Shown: in pieces, positions 8,265-16,377 of the stretch
Numbering within the stretch: the stretch's first letter is position 1
How the letters are laid out: the number at the start of each line of letters is the position of its first letter
Assembly (NCBI GenBank): GCA_963701245.1
Contig: OY969576.1
Location: 1,736,001-1,800,000 of the forward strand
Direction: 5' to 3'
Source of the DNA: CAWCCP01 sp963701245
GTDB taxonomy: Bacteria > Patescibacteriota > Saccharimonadia > Saccharimonadales > UBA4665
DNA length: 64,000 nucleotides
The notes under the pieces: model-generated
The model's input: only the letters and a program-made list of their open reading frames with translations
Told to the model about the DNA's origin: nothing
Database searches by the model: none
Position numbers and translations under genes: made by a program

Positions 8265-8765
8265 ATGAGTATTAATCTTAAAGATAGCGTAAGTACATCA
8301 GCCAGACCTACCTATTCTTGGTATGGTGAATTTGGTTTTCGCGCAGACTTAGAGGGAAATCAAGCATTGGATAAGCCCGTCAAGCAAAAGCGCGGTACCG
8401 GACGTCGATTAAAAGCATTAATGGAGAGGATGAGGGCTGCGGCTACTGAAGCAGAAGTCGGCGTTCTGGCAGTATTAGCAACCAGTGGAACGGTAACTAT
8501 AGCTCGTAAATTTTCTAGAGCATCTCATACCGTTGGCAATACTACTCACGAATCGGTCGTTGAATCGCCATTGAGGTCATTGGGTAACGTTGCTATTATG
8601 CATACTGCTGACGGTTTTCCGGTAGCTGCTATGCCAGGAAATCAAATTGGTGATACCGAACCGATGGCAGACGTGATCGAGCTATCTCCAGGAGCAATTA
8701 ATTCTGTCGGACCAGATATAGGTCAACATCTTGGTGAAGAAATGTTATCTCGACTTGTAGCGTAA
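8265..8765 (+). CDS. hypothetical protein, 166 aa
   Basis: Unrecognised. The N-terminal 55 residues are polar; a very basic, Arg/Ala-rich segment (RRLKALMERMRAAATEAEV, about 48-66) leads into a short hydrophobic stretch (VGVLAVLATSGTV), possibly a membrane-associated helix. The C-terminal half is Gly/Pro-containing and mildly acidic. It starts 6 nt after a -10 box with no ribosome binding site, so it is probably leaderless. The next element downstream is the attenuator of the homocysteine methyltransferase gene, which appears to have its own promoter. Confidence 0.55.
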   Translation: MSINLKDSVSTSARPTYSWYGEFGFRADLEGNQALDKPVKQKRGTGRRLKALMERMRAAATEAEVGVLAVLATSGTVTIARKFSRASHTVGNTTHESVVESPLRSLGNVAIMHTADGFPVAAMPGNQIGDTEPMADVIELSPGAINSVGPDIGQHLGEEMLSRLVA

Positions 8766-8779
8766 TAATTATGAGAATA

Positions 8780-8808
8780 TTGACACGTTCCGGCAAATTT
8801 ATTACCGT
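8780..8808 (+). promoter_or_regulatory. putative promoter of the Met leader transcript
   Basis: A perfect TTGACA at 8780-8785 is followed after 17 nt by TACCGT at 8803-8808, which keeps the three most conserved -10 positions (T1, A2, T6). A transcript start near 8812-8816 would coincide with the start of the leader ORF (ATG 8812 or GTG 8815). The -10 match is weak, so read-through from upstream is a possible alternative. Confidence 0.4.
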
Positions 8809-8811
8809 ATG

Positions 8812-8889
8812 ATGGTGCGAAAAATTATGTTATTGAATAATTTAGAGTCAATGATGGTGCCTATGCGTTGCCCTAGGCCGATTTTCTGA
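8812..8889 (+). CDS. Met-rich leader peptide, 25 aa
   Basis: A short ORF from ATG 8812 to TGA 8887-8889. Five of its 25 codons are ATG, three of them clustered at 8851-8865 (residues 14-18, MMVPM); it ends MRCPRPIF. The last codons overlap the antiterminator strand (8869-8882) of the adjacent switch, and the ORF lies 80 nt upstream of a gene whose product makes methionine. This is the arrangement of a classical attenuation leader peptide, where stalling at the control codons decides which RNA hairpin forms. No Shine-Dalgarno is visible; it may be leaderless from the start at 8812-8816. Confidence 0.6.
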   Translation: MVRKIMLLNNLESMMVPMRCPRPIF

Positions 8890-8936
8890 TAGCAAAAAAC
8901 ACAAAAGAACTATAACCGGCCTAGAGCCGGTTTTTT
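8869..8936 (+). promoter_or_regulatory. transcription attenuator (antiterminator/terminator switch)
   Basis: The strand at 8869-8882 can pair with 8914-8927 (12 of 14 positions, including an unbroken 8 bp core CTAGGCCG/CGGCCTAG at 8873-8880 and 8917-8924). The same downstream strand is the 5' arm of the intrinsic terminator (8914-8920 with 8926-8932), so the two structures exclude each other. A ribosome finishing the leader ORF would cover 8873-8880 and allow termination; one stalled at the Met codons 8851-8856 would leave it free and allow read-through. This matches the trp/his type of control, here for methionine. Confidence 0.6.
8914..8936 (+). terminator. intrinsic terminator within the met leader
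   Basis: AACCGGC (8914-8920), loop CTAGA, GCCGGTT (8926-8932), running into six T residues (8931-8936). It stands between the leader ORF and the methyltransferase gene, where a constitutive terminator would make little sense unless regulated. Confidence 0.8.
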
Positions 8937-8969
8937 AGTATGTAATACATTTTTATAACGGGAGGTCAC

Positions 8970-9956
8970 ATGAATATCGAACTATTACATCAAACCATGG
9001 CTAATGGTGGTGTAGTGGTGATGGACGGGGCGATGGGTACCGAGTTAGGCAAGCTCAATAATCAAAGCATTGTGCTTGGCCAAGAATCATGGTCGGCAGC
9101 ACCTTTAGAAACCGATGCTGGTCGACGAGCCATCGTTGCTATTCATGTAGCATCAATTCTTGCAGGTGCACAAATTTTAACCACTAATACATTTCGTACG
9201 CACCGATTAGAGGCATCTAGCGAGTCTACGCTTCTTGCCTGCGATTTGGCTTTAGAGGCGCGTCAAATAAGTGGCAAGGAAGTTCTGATAGCAGGCTCAA
9301 TTGGGCCAGTGGGTGATTGCTATACTCCCGAAGATACACCGGATGAGGTAACATTATGGGCAACTCATACTGCACAGTCCGAACTATTGCAAAAAGCTGG
9401 CGTCGATCTCATTCTTGTTGAAACAATGCCGACTGCTTATGAGGCCCTAATTGCTGCGCAAGCCGCCGCCGCAACTCGATTACCCGTAATAGTAAGCATG
9501 TATTCCAATCCGGCTGTTGGGTCTCGCATGTTGTTAAGTGAAAAACCACTTGGACCTAAAAAAATGATTGGCGGAGAAAATCTTCGGGAGGTTGTTCAGT
9601 CTCTCATCCAACTCGGAGTGCCGTTAACTGGTTTTGGGGTTAACTGCATACATACAGGGGCTGCTTTGCAGGCAGTGAGCCACTTAAGTTTAGGTAAAAA
9701 AGTACCAATTTCGGTTTACGCTCAAGGCGACGACGAGACCAGCCCTTTACAATTAAAAAATATCGCTAACCATGAGCAGCATTATTTAGACTTTGTAGTA
9801 CGGTGTCTCGAATTGGGTGCACAATTAGTTGGTGGATGCTGCGGTGTGCCACCAAGCTGGCTTCGAAATATTCGTCGCCAGGTCCAAGGGCAGACAACGC
9901 GAGGTGCAGCTCAATACGATGGCGCTACAGATTTAAGAAGTCAAATTTTTTCTTGA
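8970..9956 (+). CDS. homocysteine S-methyltransferase family protein
   Basis: A 328-residue TIM-barrel enzyme of the pfam homocysteine S-methyltransferase family (MmuM/YhcE-like), which transfers a methyl group, often from S-methylmethionine, to homocysteine to give methionine. Visible signatures: VVMDGAMGTELG (residues about 16-27), TTNTFRTHR, and the zinc ligands in GVNCIHTG (Cys 226) and GGCCG (Cys 290, 291). The ATG has a strong ribosome binding site (GGAGG, 5 nt spacing). Expression is probably set by the upstream Met leader/attenuator. The 3' end overlaps the convergent YciI-like gene by 24 bp. No other methionine biosynthesis gene is seen in the window, fitting a salvage role. Confidence 0.88.
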   Translation: MNIELLHQTMANGGVVVMDGAMGTELGKLNNQSIVLGQESWSAAPLETDAGRRAIVAIHVASILAGAQILTTNTFRTHRLEASSESTLLACDLALEARQISGKEVLIAGSIGPVGDCYTPEDTPDEVTLWATHTAQSELLQKAGVDLILVETMPTAYEALIAAQAAAATRLPVIVSMYSNPAVGSRMLLSEKPLGPKKMIGGENLREVVQSLIQLGVPLTGFGVNCIHTGAALQAVSHLSLGKKVPISVYAQGDDETSPLQLKNIANHEQHYLDFVVRCLELGAQLVGGCCGVPPSWLRNIRRQVQGQTTRGAAQYDGATDLRSQIFS

Positions 9957-10274
9957 CTCAAACCATTTCTTCGGTCGATTAAATTGCCAGGGACTTCGCA
10001 CGTTACACTTTTCAATTTCAACCGATTCCCAGACTTTTTCGGTCACATAGGGTTCTACGTCTAACCAATCGTGTAGTGCTTTTTCAGAAGAAAAATCCAC
10101 TATTAGAATTGAGCCAGTCATTTGATTATGCGTATCCCAGATTGCTGCTCCATACCATAAAGATCCATTTTGTCTCAACGATTCACCTAATTCTAAATGT
10201 GCTGGGCGAGCTTTGAGTCTTCTGGCTAGCGCAGCTTTGTCTTTGTAATCTCGTCCGATAACAAGATATTGCAT
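9933..10274 (-). CDS. YciI-like (EthD/dimeric alpha-beta barrel) protein
   Basis: A 113-residue protein resembling the YciI family: MQYLVIGRDYKDKAALARRL at the start, RPAHLELGESLRQNG around residues 24-38, and the acidic ILIVDFSSEKALHDWLDVEPY segment. YciI proteins are small cytosolic dimers proposed to have enzymatic activity, but with no settled general role. Seven bases separate it from the upstream membrane protein gene on the same strand, so the two are likely co-transcribed. Confidence 0.75.
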   Translation of the reverse strand: MQYLVIGRDYKDKAALARRLKARPAHLELGESLRQNGSLWYGAAIWDTHNQMTGSILIVDFSSEKALHDWLDVEPYVTEKVWESVEIEKCNVRSPWQFNRPKKWFESRKNLTS

Positions 10275-10280
10275 GAGCTT

Positions 10281-11186
10281 TTAGTAGCTTCCTTTCATAC
10301 CGATTAGTAACTGCGTTTGATTTACCTCATGTCCGATTTTTGCTGCCAAATTTTCAATTATTGAAAATAGGTTCATGAGTTCCTGCCTCGACTTAATGAG
10401 ATGAGAACTGTATACATAAAAATCACCAGCGGCTGACATCTCGATTTCATAGGTGTCAAGATTAACTAATAAGGACATCAAATCAGGTGTCAAAACGGCC
10501 AATACGTCGTCCTGAGTGTCGGGCCTTATATATAATTGCAGATGATTGCTAAAGTCCCCTTCGAGTTCAACTAATTGGGTATATCCAAATGATTGAATAA
10601 CTTCATCATTCTGTTCAGTATAAGATAAGTGATGATGTTTTCGCAAAAAGAAAGCTGGCATCGGCGTGAAAAAATTTATTGTAAATACTGTCCGTGCATA
10701 TGTGACCGGATTTTGACTTTCTAAGATAGTGTATCGATAGGTGAAGATAAAAAACGGCCATTGGTCGTACGTTCCCGATACCACGTCTTCAAAATCTCCA
10801 TCACCACCTATGAAAAAAAGTACTCCAGTTTGTTCGGGGACTTGTCCGCTCACTTGATAATTAAATCCATTTGCGTTGGCAAACGATTTCAATAAGTTGT
10901 CCAGTGGCAATACTACTACGTAAATTATGCCACACAGGCAAATGATTATTCCAACGATAGGTGAAATAAATACACTGCTCACAACGCCCACTACGATTGT
11001 GACGCTAAGAATTGTTATCGACAGCCAATGGTGCAGCTTAGCTACAAATTTATTTGACGGAATTGCAACATGGCATGATGCCTGTTGCGGCGTTTGGACG
11101 CTCTGATGGTTTGAGTTAGGTCCATCGACTTGATCACTATGTTCACTGCCGTCAACCTTGCTATCCTCTGCAGTTGATTCCGTCAT
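10281..11186 (-). CDS. hypothetical membrane protein, 301 aa
   Basis: Not recognised as a named family. The first 45 residues are polar and acidic (many Ser, Asp, Gln), followed by two closely spaced membrane helices at about 55-100 (LSITILSVTIVVGVVSS; SPIVGIIICLCGIIYVVVLP). The remaining 200 residues are predicted soluble, with GVLFFIGGDGDFEDVVSG and a beta-rich pattern, ending in a helix. It probably sits in the membrane with a cytosolic C-terminal domain. Likely operon partner of the YciI-like gene. Confidence 0.65.
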   Translation of the reverse strand: MTESTAEDSKVDGSEHSDQVDGPNSNHQSVQTPQQASCHVAIPSNKFVAKLHHWLSITILSVTIVVGVVSSVFISPIVGIIICLCGIIYVVVLPLDNLLKSFANANGFNYQVSGQVPEQTGVLFFIGGDGDFEDVVSGTYDQWPFFIFTYRYTILESQNPVTYARTVFTINFFTPMPAFFLRKHHHLSYTEQNDEVIQSFGYTQLVELEGDFSNHLQLYIRPDTQDDVLAVLTPDLMSLLVNLDTYEIEMSAAGDFYVYSSHLIKSRQELMNLFSIIENLAAKIGHEVNQTQLLIGMKGSY

Positions 11187-11257
11187 GGCGATATTGTATC
11201 AAACAACAATCTCGGTTTAGGACGCAACTACCAGTAGGGATAGTCTTGATCGTTTTT

Positions 11258-11395
11258 CTAATGGTAGTAGTGGACGTGCCGATTAATAACAAACTGATTT
11301 ACGCGTTTACGTAAATCTGCCCAATCTTTTTGCGCAGCTGGTTCAAGATTTGTAAATTGTTTATCTGCTACGTGTATCCAATTCTTTTTCGTCAT
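11258..11395 (-). CDS. small hypothetical protein, 45 aa
   Basis: A short ORF with a good ribosome binding site (GGGGGA, about 8 nt before ATG 11395). The product starts MTKKNWIHVADKQFTNLE, is rich in Lys, Trp and Asn, and ends HVHYYH. No family is recognised. The binding site, compact fit between neighbours and coding-like composition support it. Confidence 0.45.
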   Translation of the reverse strand: MTKKNWIHVADKQFTNLEPAAQKDWADLRKRVNQFVINRHVHYYH

Positions 11396-11520
11396 GTGCT
11401 TGTCCCCCGGTTACTGTTACAACTATAATGCTCATGTTCTTAATACGCTGTAAAAAATCTTTCAAAATAGTCTCGTTCTGATTGCTGAAAGGATAACCAC
11501 CGGTTACACTGAGAAGCGAT

Positions 11521-12231
11521 ATGGCTGAAATAGAAAAACACAACTTCAAACATCAAAATTTACAGAGTGCGACTGTAAATTCAGTCATGAATCATAAAAA
11601 GACTATAAATCCATCTATTGCGTCGATCCAATCGATAACCGAAAGTCGTAAAGAACAACACCAAGCACCTGTAGTGAAACCTGCAACTTCACCCGTTACT
11701 ACATCTGACACGAAAGCGACCAACGCATTATTGGAAGTAACTCAACACTCTGTGTATCCGGAGGCAACAAGAGGTTTTGGTGTCCACAAAGATATTCCTA
11801 CTACGCCTATAGCCACCAGTACTGAAAAGTCGCCGGTAGACGTGAATATAGCCCGTAGAGTCACTGCCATTAAATTTGTCGCGTTACTATTGATGCTCAT
11901 GTTTGGTATAGGTTTTTATAATTGGTATGAACTTGCTCAAGCGGGTTTGGCAGGTTGGCTTGGGCTCGTTGAGCTACTGATCATGTTTGGCTTGATAATT
12001 GGTATCTACCGGCTTATTGAGATGGCGCGGATAACATATGTCATCATAGCTGCTGTAGTGCTTCTCTTGACATGTGTCGGGATACTAAACGTGTTCCGAG
12101 TGACGCACAGCTTCAAACTTTATCCCGTTCTTAATACTGAGCATCTAATCTATGATGCAATTATCCTTTTAACATCAATAGTTCCAATAGTTTTTTTGAC
12201 GAGACCATCAATTCGATCACTCTTTGGCTAG
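11521..12231 (+). CDS. hypothetical membrane protein with four transmembrane helices
   Basis: A 236-residue protein. Residues 1-115 are polar and Thr/Ser/Lys/Gln-rich, predicted disordered. Four hydrophobic helices follow: about 118-140 (IKFVALLLMLMFGIGFYNW), 145-168, 172-192 (VIIAAVVLLLTCVGILNVF) and 208-226. The start at 11521 has a possible purine-rich site (GAGAAG) upstream. Function unknown; the layout resembles other small membrane proteins scattered through this window. Confidence 0.6.
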   Translation: MAEIEKHNFKHQNLQSATVNSVMNHKKTINPSIASIQSITESRKEQHQAPVVKPATSPVTTSDTKATNALLEVTQHSVYPEATRGFGVHKDIPTTPIATSTEKSPVDVNIARRVTAIKFVALLLMLMFGIGFYNWYELAQAGLAGWLGLVELLIMFGLIIGIYRLIEMARITYVIIAAVVLLLTCVGILNVFRVTHSFKLYPVLNTEHLIYDAIILLTSIVPIVFLTRPSIRSLFG

Positions 12232-12270
12232 TCGGCGTCAGTCGAAACCCTTCTCTATAAGAAAACATTT

Positions 12271-12298
12271 TTTACGGACGCTATAATATTGCTACTAT
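12271..12298 (+). promoter_or_regulatory. extended -10 promoter for the kinase-like gene
   Basis: TTTACG (12271-12276), 16 nt spacer, then TGC-TACTAT (12293-12298). ATG 12307 lies 8 nt further with no Shine-Dalgarno sequence: a leaderless start. The same TTGCTACTAT sequence precedes mutM. Confidence 0.55.
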
Positions 12299-12306
12299 AA
12301 GATCAC

Positions 12307-12912
12307 ATGAATAAGCTGCAAGTGATTGGTTTAGCCGGTACGAATGGATCAGGCAAGGATACGGTGGGCCATATTTTAATGGCGCATCACGGTTATTTAT
12401 TCGTTTCTGTCACCGAGCTGTTGAGAAAGGAAGCTAAGCGGCGAGGACTACCAGCGGATCGTGAATCACTGCGTTCTATTAGTATTGAGTGGCGGCGTGG
12501 TTTAGGGCTAGGGGTTCTTGTTGATAAAGCCATAGCTGAATATGAAAAAGATGCTGATAAATACGTTGGGGTAGTCATGGCATCAATGCGCAACCACGGC
12601 GAAGCAGATCGAGTTCATGAATTTGGCGGAACTATGGTCTGGTTGGATGCCGATCCAAGAGTACGCTACAACCGAATTCAAAAAAATTTAGCTGCTCGAG
12701 ATCGGACTGAAGAGGATAATAAGACATTTGAACAGTTTCTAGCAGAAGAAGCTGTCGAGATGCATCGTCCAAAAGGAGGTGATGCGGCTACTTTGGATAG
12801 CGCTGAAGTGAAAAAACGCTGTGACATAGTGATTGAAAATAACACTGAGGATCTGATTGAATTTCGTGATGTCGTTGAACGGGCGCTTGGTCTGCCCGTC
12901 ACTGATGAGTAA
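12307..12912 (+). CDS. P-loop nucleotide kinase-like protein (AAA family ATPase)
   Basis: A 201-residue P-loop protein with Walker A GTNGSGKDT at residues 11-19, in the style of dephospho-CoA kinase and nucleoside monophosphate kinases (VTELLRKEAKRRGLPADRESL; later RNHGEADRV and WLDADPRVRYNRI). It probably phosphorylates a small nucleotide or cofactor, but no motif fixes the substrate. Preceded by an extended -10 promoter 8 nt upstream; converges with the P-type ATPase gene, leaving 6 nt between stops. Confidence 0.7.
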   Translation: MNKLQVIGLAGTNGSGKDTVGHILMAHHGYLFVSVTELLRKEAKRRGLPADRESLRSISIEWRRGLGLGVLVDKAIAEYEKDADKYVGVVMASMRNHGEADRVHEFGGTMVWLDADPRVRYNRIQKNLAARDRTEEDNKTFEQFLAEEAVEMHRPKGGDAATLDSAEVKKRCDIVIENNTEDLIEFRDVVERALGLPVTDE

Positions 12913-12918
12913 AGTGAT

Positions 12919-15738
12919 TTAGGCTGTTTTTTTAATAGGTGCCGTACTGAGGATTTCGTGGTGTAACTGCAAGACTGCTCGTCGGGAATGCTTACGAGTA
13001 TGGCGTTGAAGCAACCTGAAACTCATATAGACAAGGGCACAGAAAATCGCGGTCAACCAATCTACAAATGTAAGCGGCCCTGAGCTAAAATAGGGAATAA
13101 ACAATGGGTTATAGATTAAATTGGCAATAAAAACAAAGGAAATGCCAAAGGCAATCAACAATTTGGAGTTACTCCAAAGATAGCTGGTAAAGAACTTTTC
13201 ATGTGCATCGCTCCGTTCGAAAAGTAGGTACACATAAAGGCATAGTACAAGAGTTAGATAGGTGAGGGTAGTAGCTTGATGGTACAGTGGCAGGGTAGGG
13301 TCAATATAGCGTGGGCTGAGATGGTGACGCGCAAAAAAGAACAAGTAATTGGCATAGGCGATACCGGAGGCCAACGCACCAAAGCCAATAAAACCCATTA
13401 CAGCTTTTCGATTGATAATGTGATCACTTAAATTACGCGGTTCGGCATGCATTAATTTCCCTTGAGCTTTATCCCAGCCTAAAGCGGTAATCGGCAGTAT
13501 CTGCGCAACGACATCGATTGCCAAAATTTGTATCGCAGTAATAGCGGGTGCAACATGAAAAAGCGATAAAGCTGCCAGCCCAAACAGCACGGTGAAAAGT
13601 TCACCGGCATTATCGGTCATCGCACATCGGGCTGCTTTTTTTATATTTTGAAAGGTTACACGACCTTGTTTAATAGCCCCGACAAGAGTATTGAAACCGT
13701 CATCCAGAAGAACAATTTCGGCGGCATCTTTTGCCACATCAGTACCTGATCGACCCATTGCGACACCGATATCGGCACGTTTTAACGCCGGTGCATCGTT
13801 GATACCATCTCCTGTAACAGCGACGACATGGCCACCTTGTTTAGCGATTTCGACAATTCGCAACTTATCTTCTGGCGCGACACGCGAGAAAACCGCTCCA
13901 CCACGAATGACTAAATGAAGAATCTGACTATCGGCTAAATTCTTTACGTCTTCACCAAGGATGACCGTAATCTCATCACCTAAGCCTGCTTGTTTCGCAA
14001 TCGCCTTAGCGGTAATCGGATAATCACCAGTTATGATCGATACTTTTACGTGTGCTGCGTGAGCTGCTTTCATGGCTGCTGGCACCTCGCTACGCAAGGG
14101 ATCTAGCATACTTACCATACCAAGGAAGGTGAAGCCTTTTTCCACCTCATCCATTTTTAACTTCTTTATGTCTACTTTGGCCGGCAATATTTTATAGCCA
14201 AAGGCTAAATTGCGGTGGGCCATTTTTGCTTCCGTATTATTATAGTCAGTGAAGTAGGTACGATCCGTTTTCGTAAGTTTACGAATGTGACCATGATCCC
14301 AAATATCGGTACTTCGACTGAGCAGAGCTTCTGGCGCTCCTTTAGTGAAAACGATCACTTGTTTATCACGCTGGCGTACAGAGCTTAATAGTTTTCTCGC
14401 AGAGTCGAACTGGAATTCTCTCAGTTCAGGAATCAGAGATTCTAGCTTATTTGTATCAAGCCCAGCTTTACGGGCTAAAGTGATGAGTGCGCCTTCAGTT
14501 GGATCGCCAAGAACATACCAATCATTATGCTCATTATCAGGTGGATCAACCTTAGCATTACTCGCAAGCACACCAGCGGTAAAAAATAATTCCAATTCCT
14601 TCAATTTGGATAAAGATAATTTTTTCCCTTTGATGTCTTTCAAAGTACCGTTTGCCTCATAACCGGTACCTGTGACGTTATAGAGCGAGCGACCTATCAA
14701 CAGTTTTTCGACAGTCATTTCGTTTTTGGTAAGAGTACCTGTTTTATCGGTCAAGATAAAATTTGTTGCACCGAGCGTTTCAACGGCTGATAATTTTTTG
14801 ACAAGCGCCATGGCTTTCGCCATACGATCAGCAGTCTGAGCAAGCGTGATGTTTACCTCAGCTACCAAACCATTTGGAATCATAGCCGCCCCGATGCTAA
14901 TGCCAAAGAGTATAGCGGCGTTTATCCCCAGGTGAGCTTTTAGAGCAATGACGATTAATATGCTCGCTAAAATCACCGTACCTTGGGCTAAGCGTGTTGC
15001 TAAGTGAGTCATTTCTTTTTGCAGTGGTGAAGCTTCTGTACGAGTCGTTTCGCTAAGTGATGCGATACGGCCCAACTCGCTTTGCATGCCGGTACCTACG
15101 GCTATGCCATAGCCAAAGCCGGTGGCAACTGTCGTACCCGTATACACTAGATTATGACGATTGCCGAGAGGAACTTCTGCGCTTATGGCGTGAACAAACT
15201 TACGACTTGGGTTACTTTCGCCGGTCAGAGCAAAGTCATTGGTGCTTAATTCAGCCTCCTCTAGGAGTCGTAAATCCGCAGGTACGCTATCACCACTTTC
15301 TACATAGACAATATCGCCAAGCACAATTTCGGTAGAATTTATTTGCTCAAGTCTGTCTGAGCGTAAAACTTTGGATTGCGAAACGAGTAGTTTTTCCAGA
15401 CTACTCATCAGCGTCTCTGCTTTGTGCTCCTGGAAAAAGCCAACACATGCATTCATAAGAGCAATCAGTATCAGAATTACCGCTGTCTTGAGGTCATGGA
15501 GATAAATCGAGAAGGCAGCGCTTGTGAGCAGCATAACGATTAATAGATCTTTAAATTGCCGTAAAAATGTAATTACGACAGGTACACGCTTACTTCGGAC
15601 GAGCGTATTGCTACCAAGTCGATCGAGTCGCTCGGAAGCCTCCTTGCTACTTAGTCCTTCGGGCTTGGTTTTTAGTTGTTCGAGGACTTCATCCGTACTT
15701 AGCCGGTAGTAATTTAATGCTTCAGTATTGATTTCCAT
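12919..15738 (-). CDS. cation-transporting P-type ATPase (P2-type)
   Basis: A 939-residue P2-type pump: N-terminal cation-ATPase domain (YYRLSTDEVLEQLKTKPEGL), actuator TGES at about 178-181, phosphorylation site DKTGTLTKNEM at about 332, KGAPE nucleotide-binding motif, and hinge GDGINDAPALKRADIGVAMG. It has about ten membrane helices. Helix M4 reads IPNGL where Ca2+ and Na+/K+ pumps have PEGL, so the usual cation-binding Glu is Asn; M6 keeps an Asp (AIDVVAQILP). Ion specificity is therefore open (Ca2+, Na+ or K+). A TATAAT lies 10 nt before the ATG. Confidence 0.88.
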   Translation of the reverse strand: MEINTEALNYYRLSTDEVLEQLKTKPEGLSSKEASERLDRLGSNTLVRSKRVPVVITFLRQFKDLLIVMLLTSAAFSIYLHDLKTAVILILIALMNACVGFFQEHKAETLMSSLEKLLVSQSKVLRSDRLEQINSTEIVLGDIVYVESGDSVPADLRLLEEAELSTNDFALTGESNPSRKFVHAISAEVPLGNRHNLVYTGTTVATGFGYGIAVGTGMQSELGRIASLSETTRTEASPLQKEMTHLATRLAQGTVILASILIVIALKAHLGINAAILFGISIGAAMIPNGLVAEVNITLAQTADRMAKAMALVKKLSAVETLGATNFILTDKTGTLTKNEMTVEKLLIGRSLYNVTGTGYEANGTLKDIKGKKLSLSKLKELELFFTAGVLASNAKVDPPDNEHNDWYVLGDPTEGALITLARKAGLDTNKLESLIPELREFQFDSARKLLSSVRQRDKQVIVFTKGAPEALLSRSTDIWDHGHIRKLTKTDRTYFTDYNNTEAKMAHRNLAFGYKILPAKVDIKKLKMDEVEKGFTFLGMVSMLDPLRSEVPAAMKAAHAAHVKVSIITGDYPITAKAIAKQAGLGDEITVILGEDVKNLADSQILHLVIRGGAVFSRVAPEDKLRIVEIAKQGGHVVAVTGDGINDAPALKRADIGVAMGRSGTDVAKDAAEIVLLDDGFNTLVGAIKQGRVTFQNIKKAARCAMTDNAGELFTVLFGLAALSLFHVAPAITAIQILAIDVVAQILPITALGWDKAQGKLMHAEPRNLSDHIINRKAVMGFIGFGALASGIAYANYLFFFARHHLSPRYIDPTLPLYHQATTLTYLTLVLCLYVYLLFERSDAHEKFFTSYLWSNSKLLIAFGISFVFIANLIYNPLFIPYFSSGPLTFVDWLTAIFCALVYMSFRLLQRHTRKHSRRAVLQLHHEILSTAPIKKTA

Positions 15739-15785
15739 GCTTATGCTAATTATATCTTGGACGCGTCATTAACCGAAGCAGCCTC

Positions 15786-15814
15786 TCGACCGCTTACTCA
15801 TGGTCATCTACAAT
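15786..15814 (+). promoter_or_regulatory. promoter of the 5-formyl-THF cyclo-ligase gene
   Basis: TCGACC (15786-15791), 17 nt, TACAAT (15809-15814), then 6 nt to ATG 15821 with no Shine-Dalgarno sequence. This supports the downstream ATG over the one at 15800, which would lie inside the promoter. Confidence 0.5.
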
Positions 15815-15820
15815 CAGGCC

Positions 15821-16339
15821 ATGGTTTCTAAAGCTGATATTCGAAAGGTTCTCCTTCAACAGCGTCTTGCGTTGTCGGCAGGGACGCTCGAATCGGCCAG
15901 TCAGGCTATCTGTAAAGCGCTCCAACAGGTAATAGAAGCGCATGCAGTTAGGTCTCTCCATTATTATGAGCCGATACGTCGACTACACGAAATTGACATT
16001 ATTCCGTTTATTGACCGTATCAGTCGTCTAAACAATAACCTTGTTGTACATACGTCTCGAAAATTTGACAGTACTTGGGTTACGGTGAATCGTACTGGCA
16101 GCAAAGTTGTAGCAGAACCGGTCTATGATTGCATCATAGTGCCGATGCTAGGCTTTGATGTGGCGCTTCATAGAATTGGATATGGCGGTGGTTACTACGA
16201 CCGATTGCTGTCTGTTCAGCCGACGGCTCGTAAAGTAGGAGTCTGTTTGCAGCTTGGCTATCGCGCAATATTACCTCAACAGCTTCATGATATTGCCATG
16301 GATGTCATACTCACTGAAACGCAAATCTACCGAAACTGA
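15821..16339 (+). CDS. 5-formyltetrahydrofolate cyclo-ligase
   Basis: This enzyme converts 5-formyl-THF to 5,10-methenyl-THF using ATP, in cytosolic folate metabolism. The signature IGYGGGYYDRLL near residues 121-132 and the preceding IIVPMLGFD are diagnostic; the N-terminal basic helix (KADIRKVLLQQRLAL) is also typical. I prefer the start at 15821 (172 aa) because a promoter ends 6 nt before it; an ATG at 15800 would add seven residues. The homocysteine methyltransferase some 7 kb upstream is the other one-carbon gene in the window. Confidence 0.88.
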   Translation: MVSKADIRKVLLQQRLALSAGTLESASQAICKALQQVIEAHAVRSLHYYEPIRRLHEIDIIPFIDRISRLNNNLVVHTSRKFDSTWVTVNRTGSKVVAEPVYDCIIVPMLGFDVALHRIGYGGGYYDRLLSVQPTARKVGVCLQLGYRAILPQQLHDIAMDVILTETQIYRN

Positions 16340-16377
16340 AGCTTCCTGATTACACCGTAGCGTATACTTGAATGTAT

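Noticed and set aside
8766..8969. SAM or T-box riboswitch before the homocysteine methyltransferase gene
   Set aside because: No SAM-I core or T-box AGGGUGGNACCGCG-like sequence is visible; the Met-rich ORF plus alternative pairing explains the region better.
9996..11186. Toxin-antitoxin pair (YciI-like gene and the upstream membrane protein gene)
   Set aside because: Sizes and domains do not match known toxin or antitoxin families.
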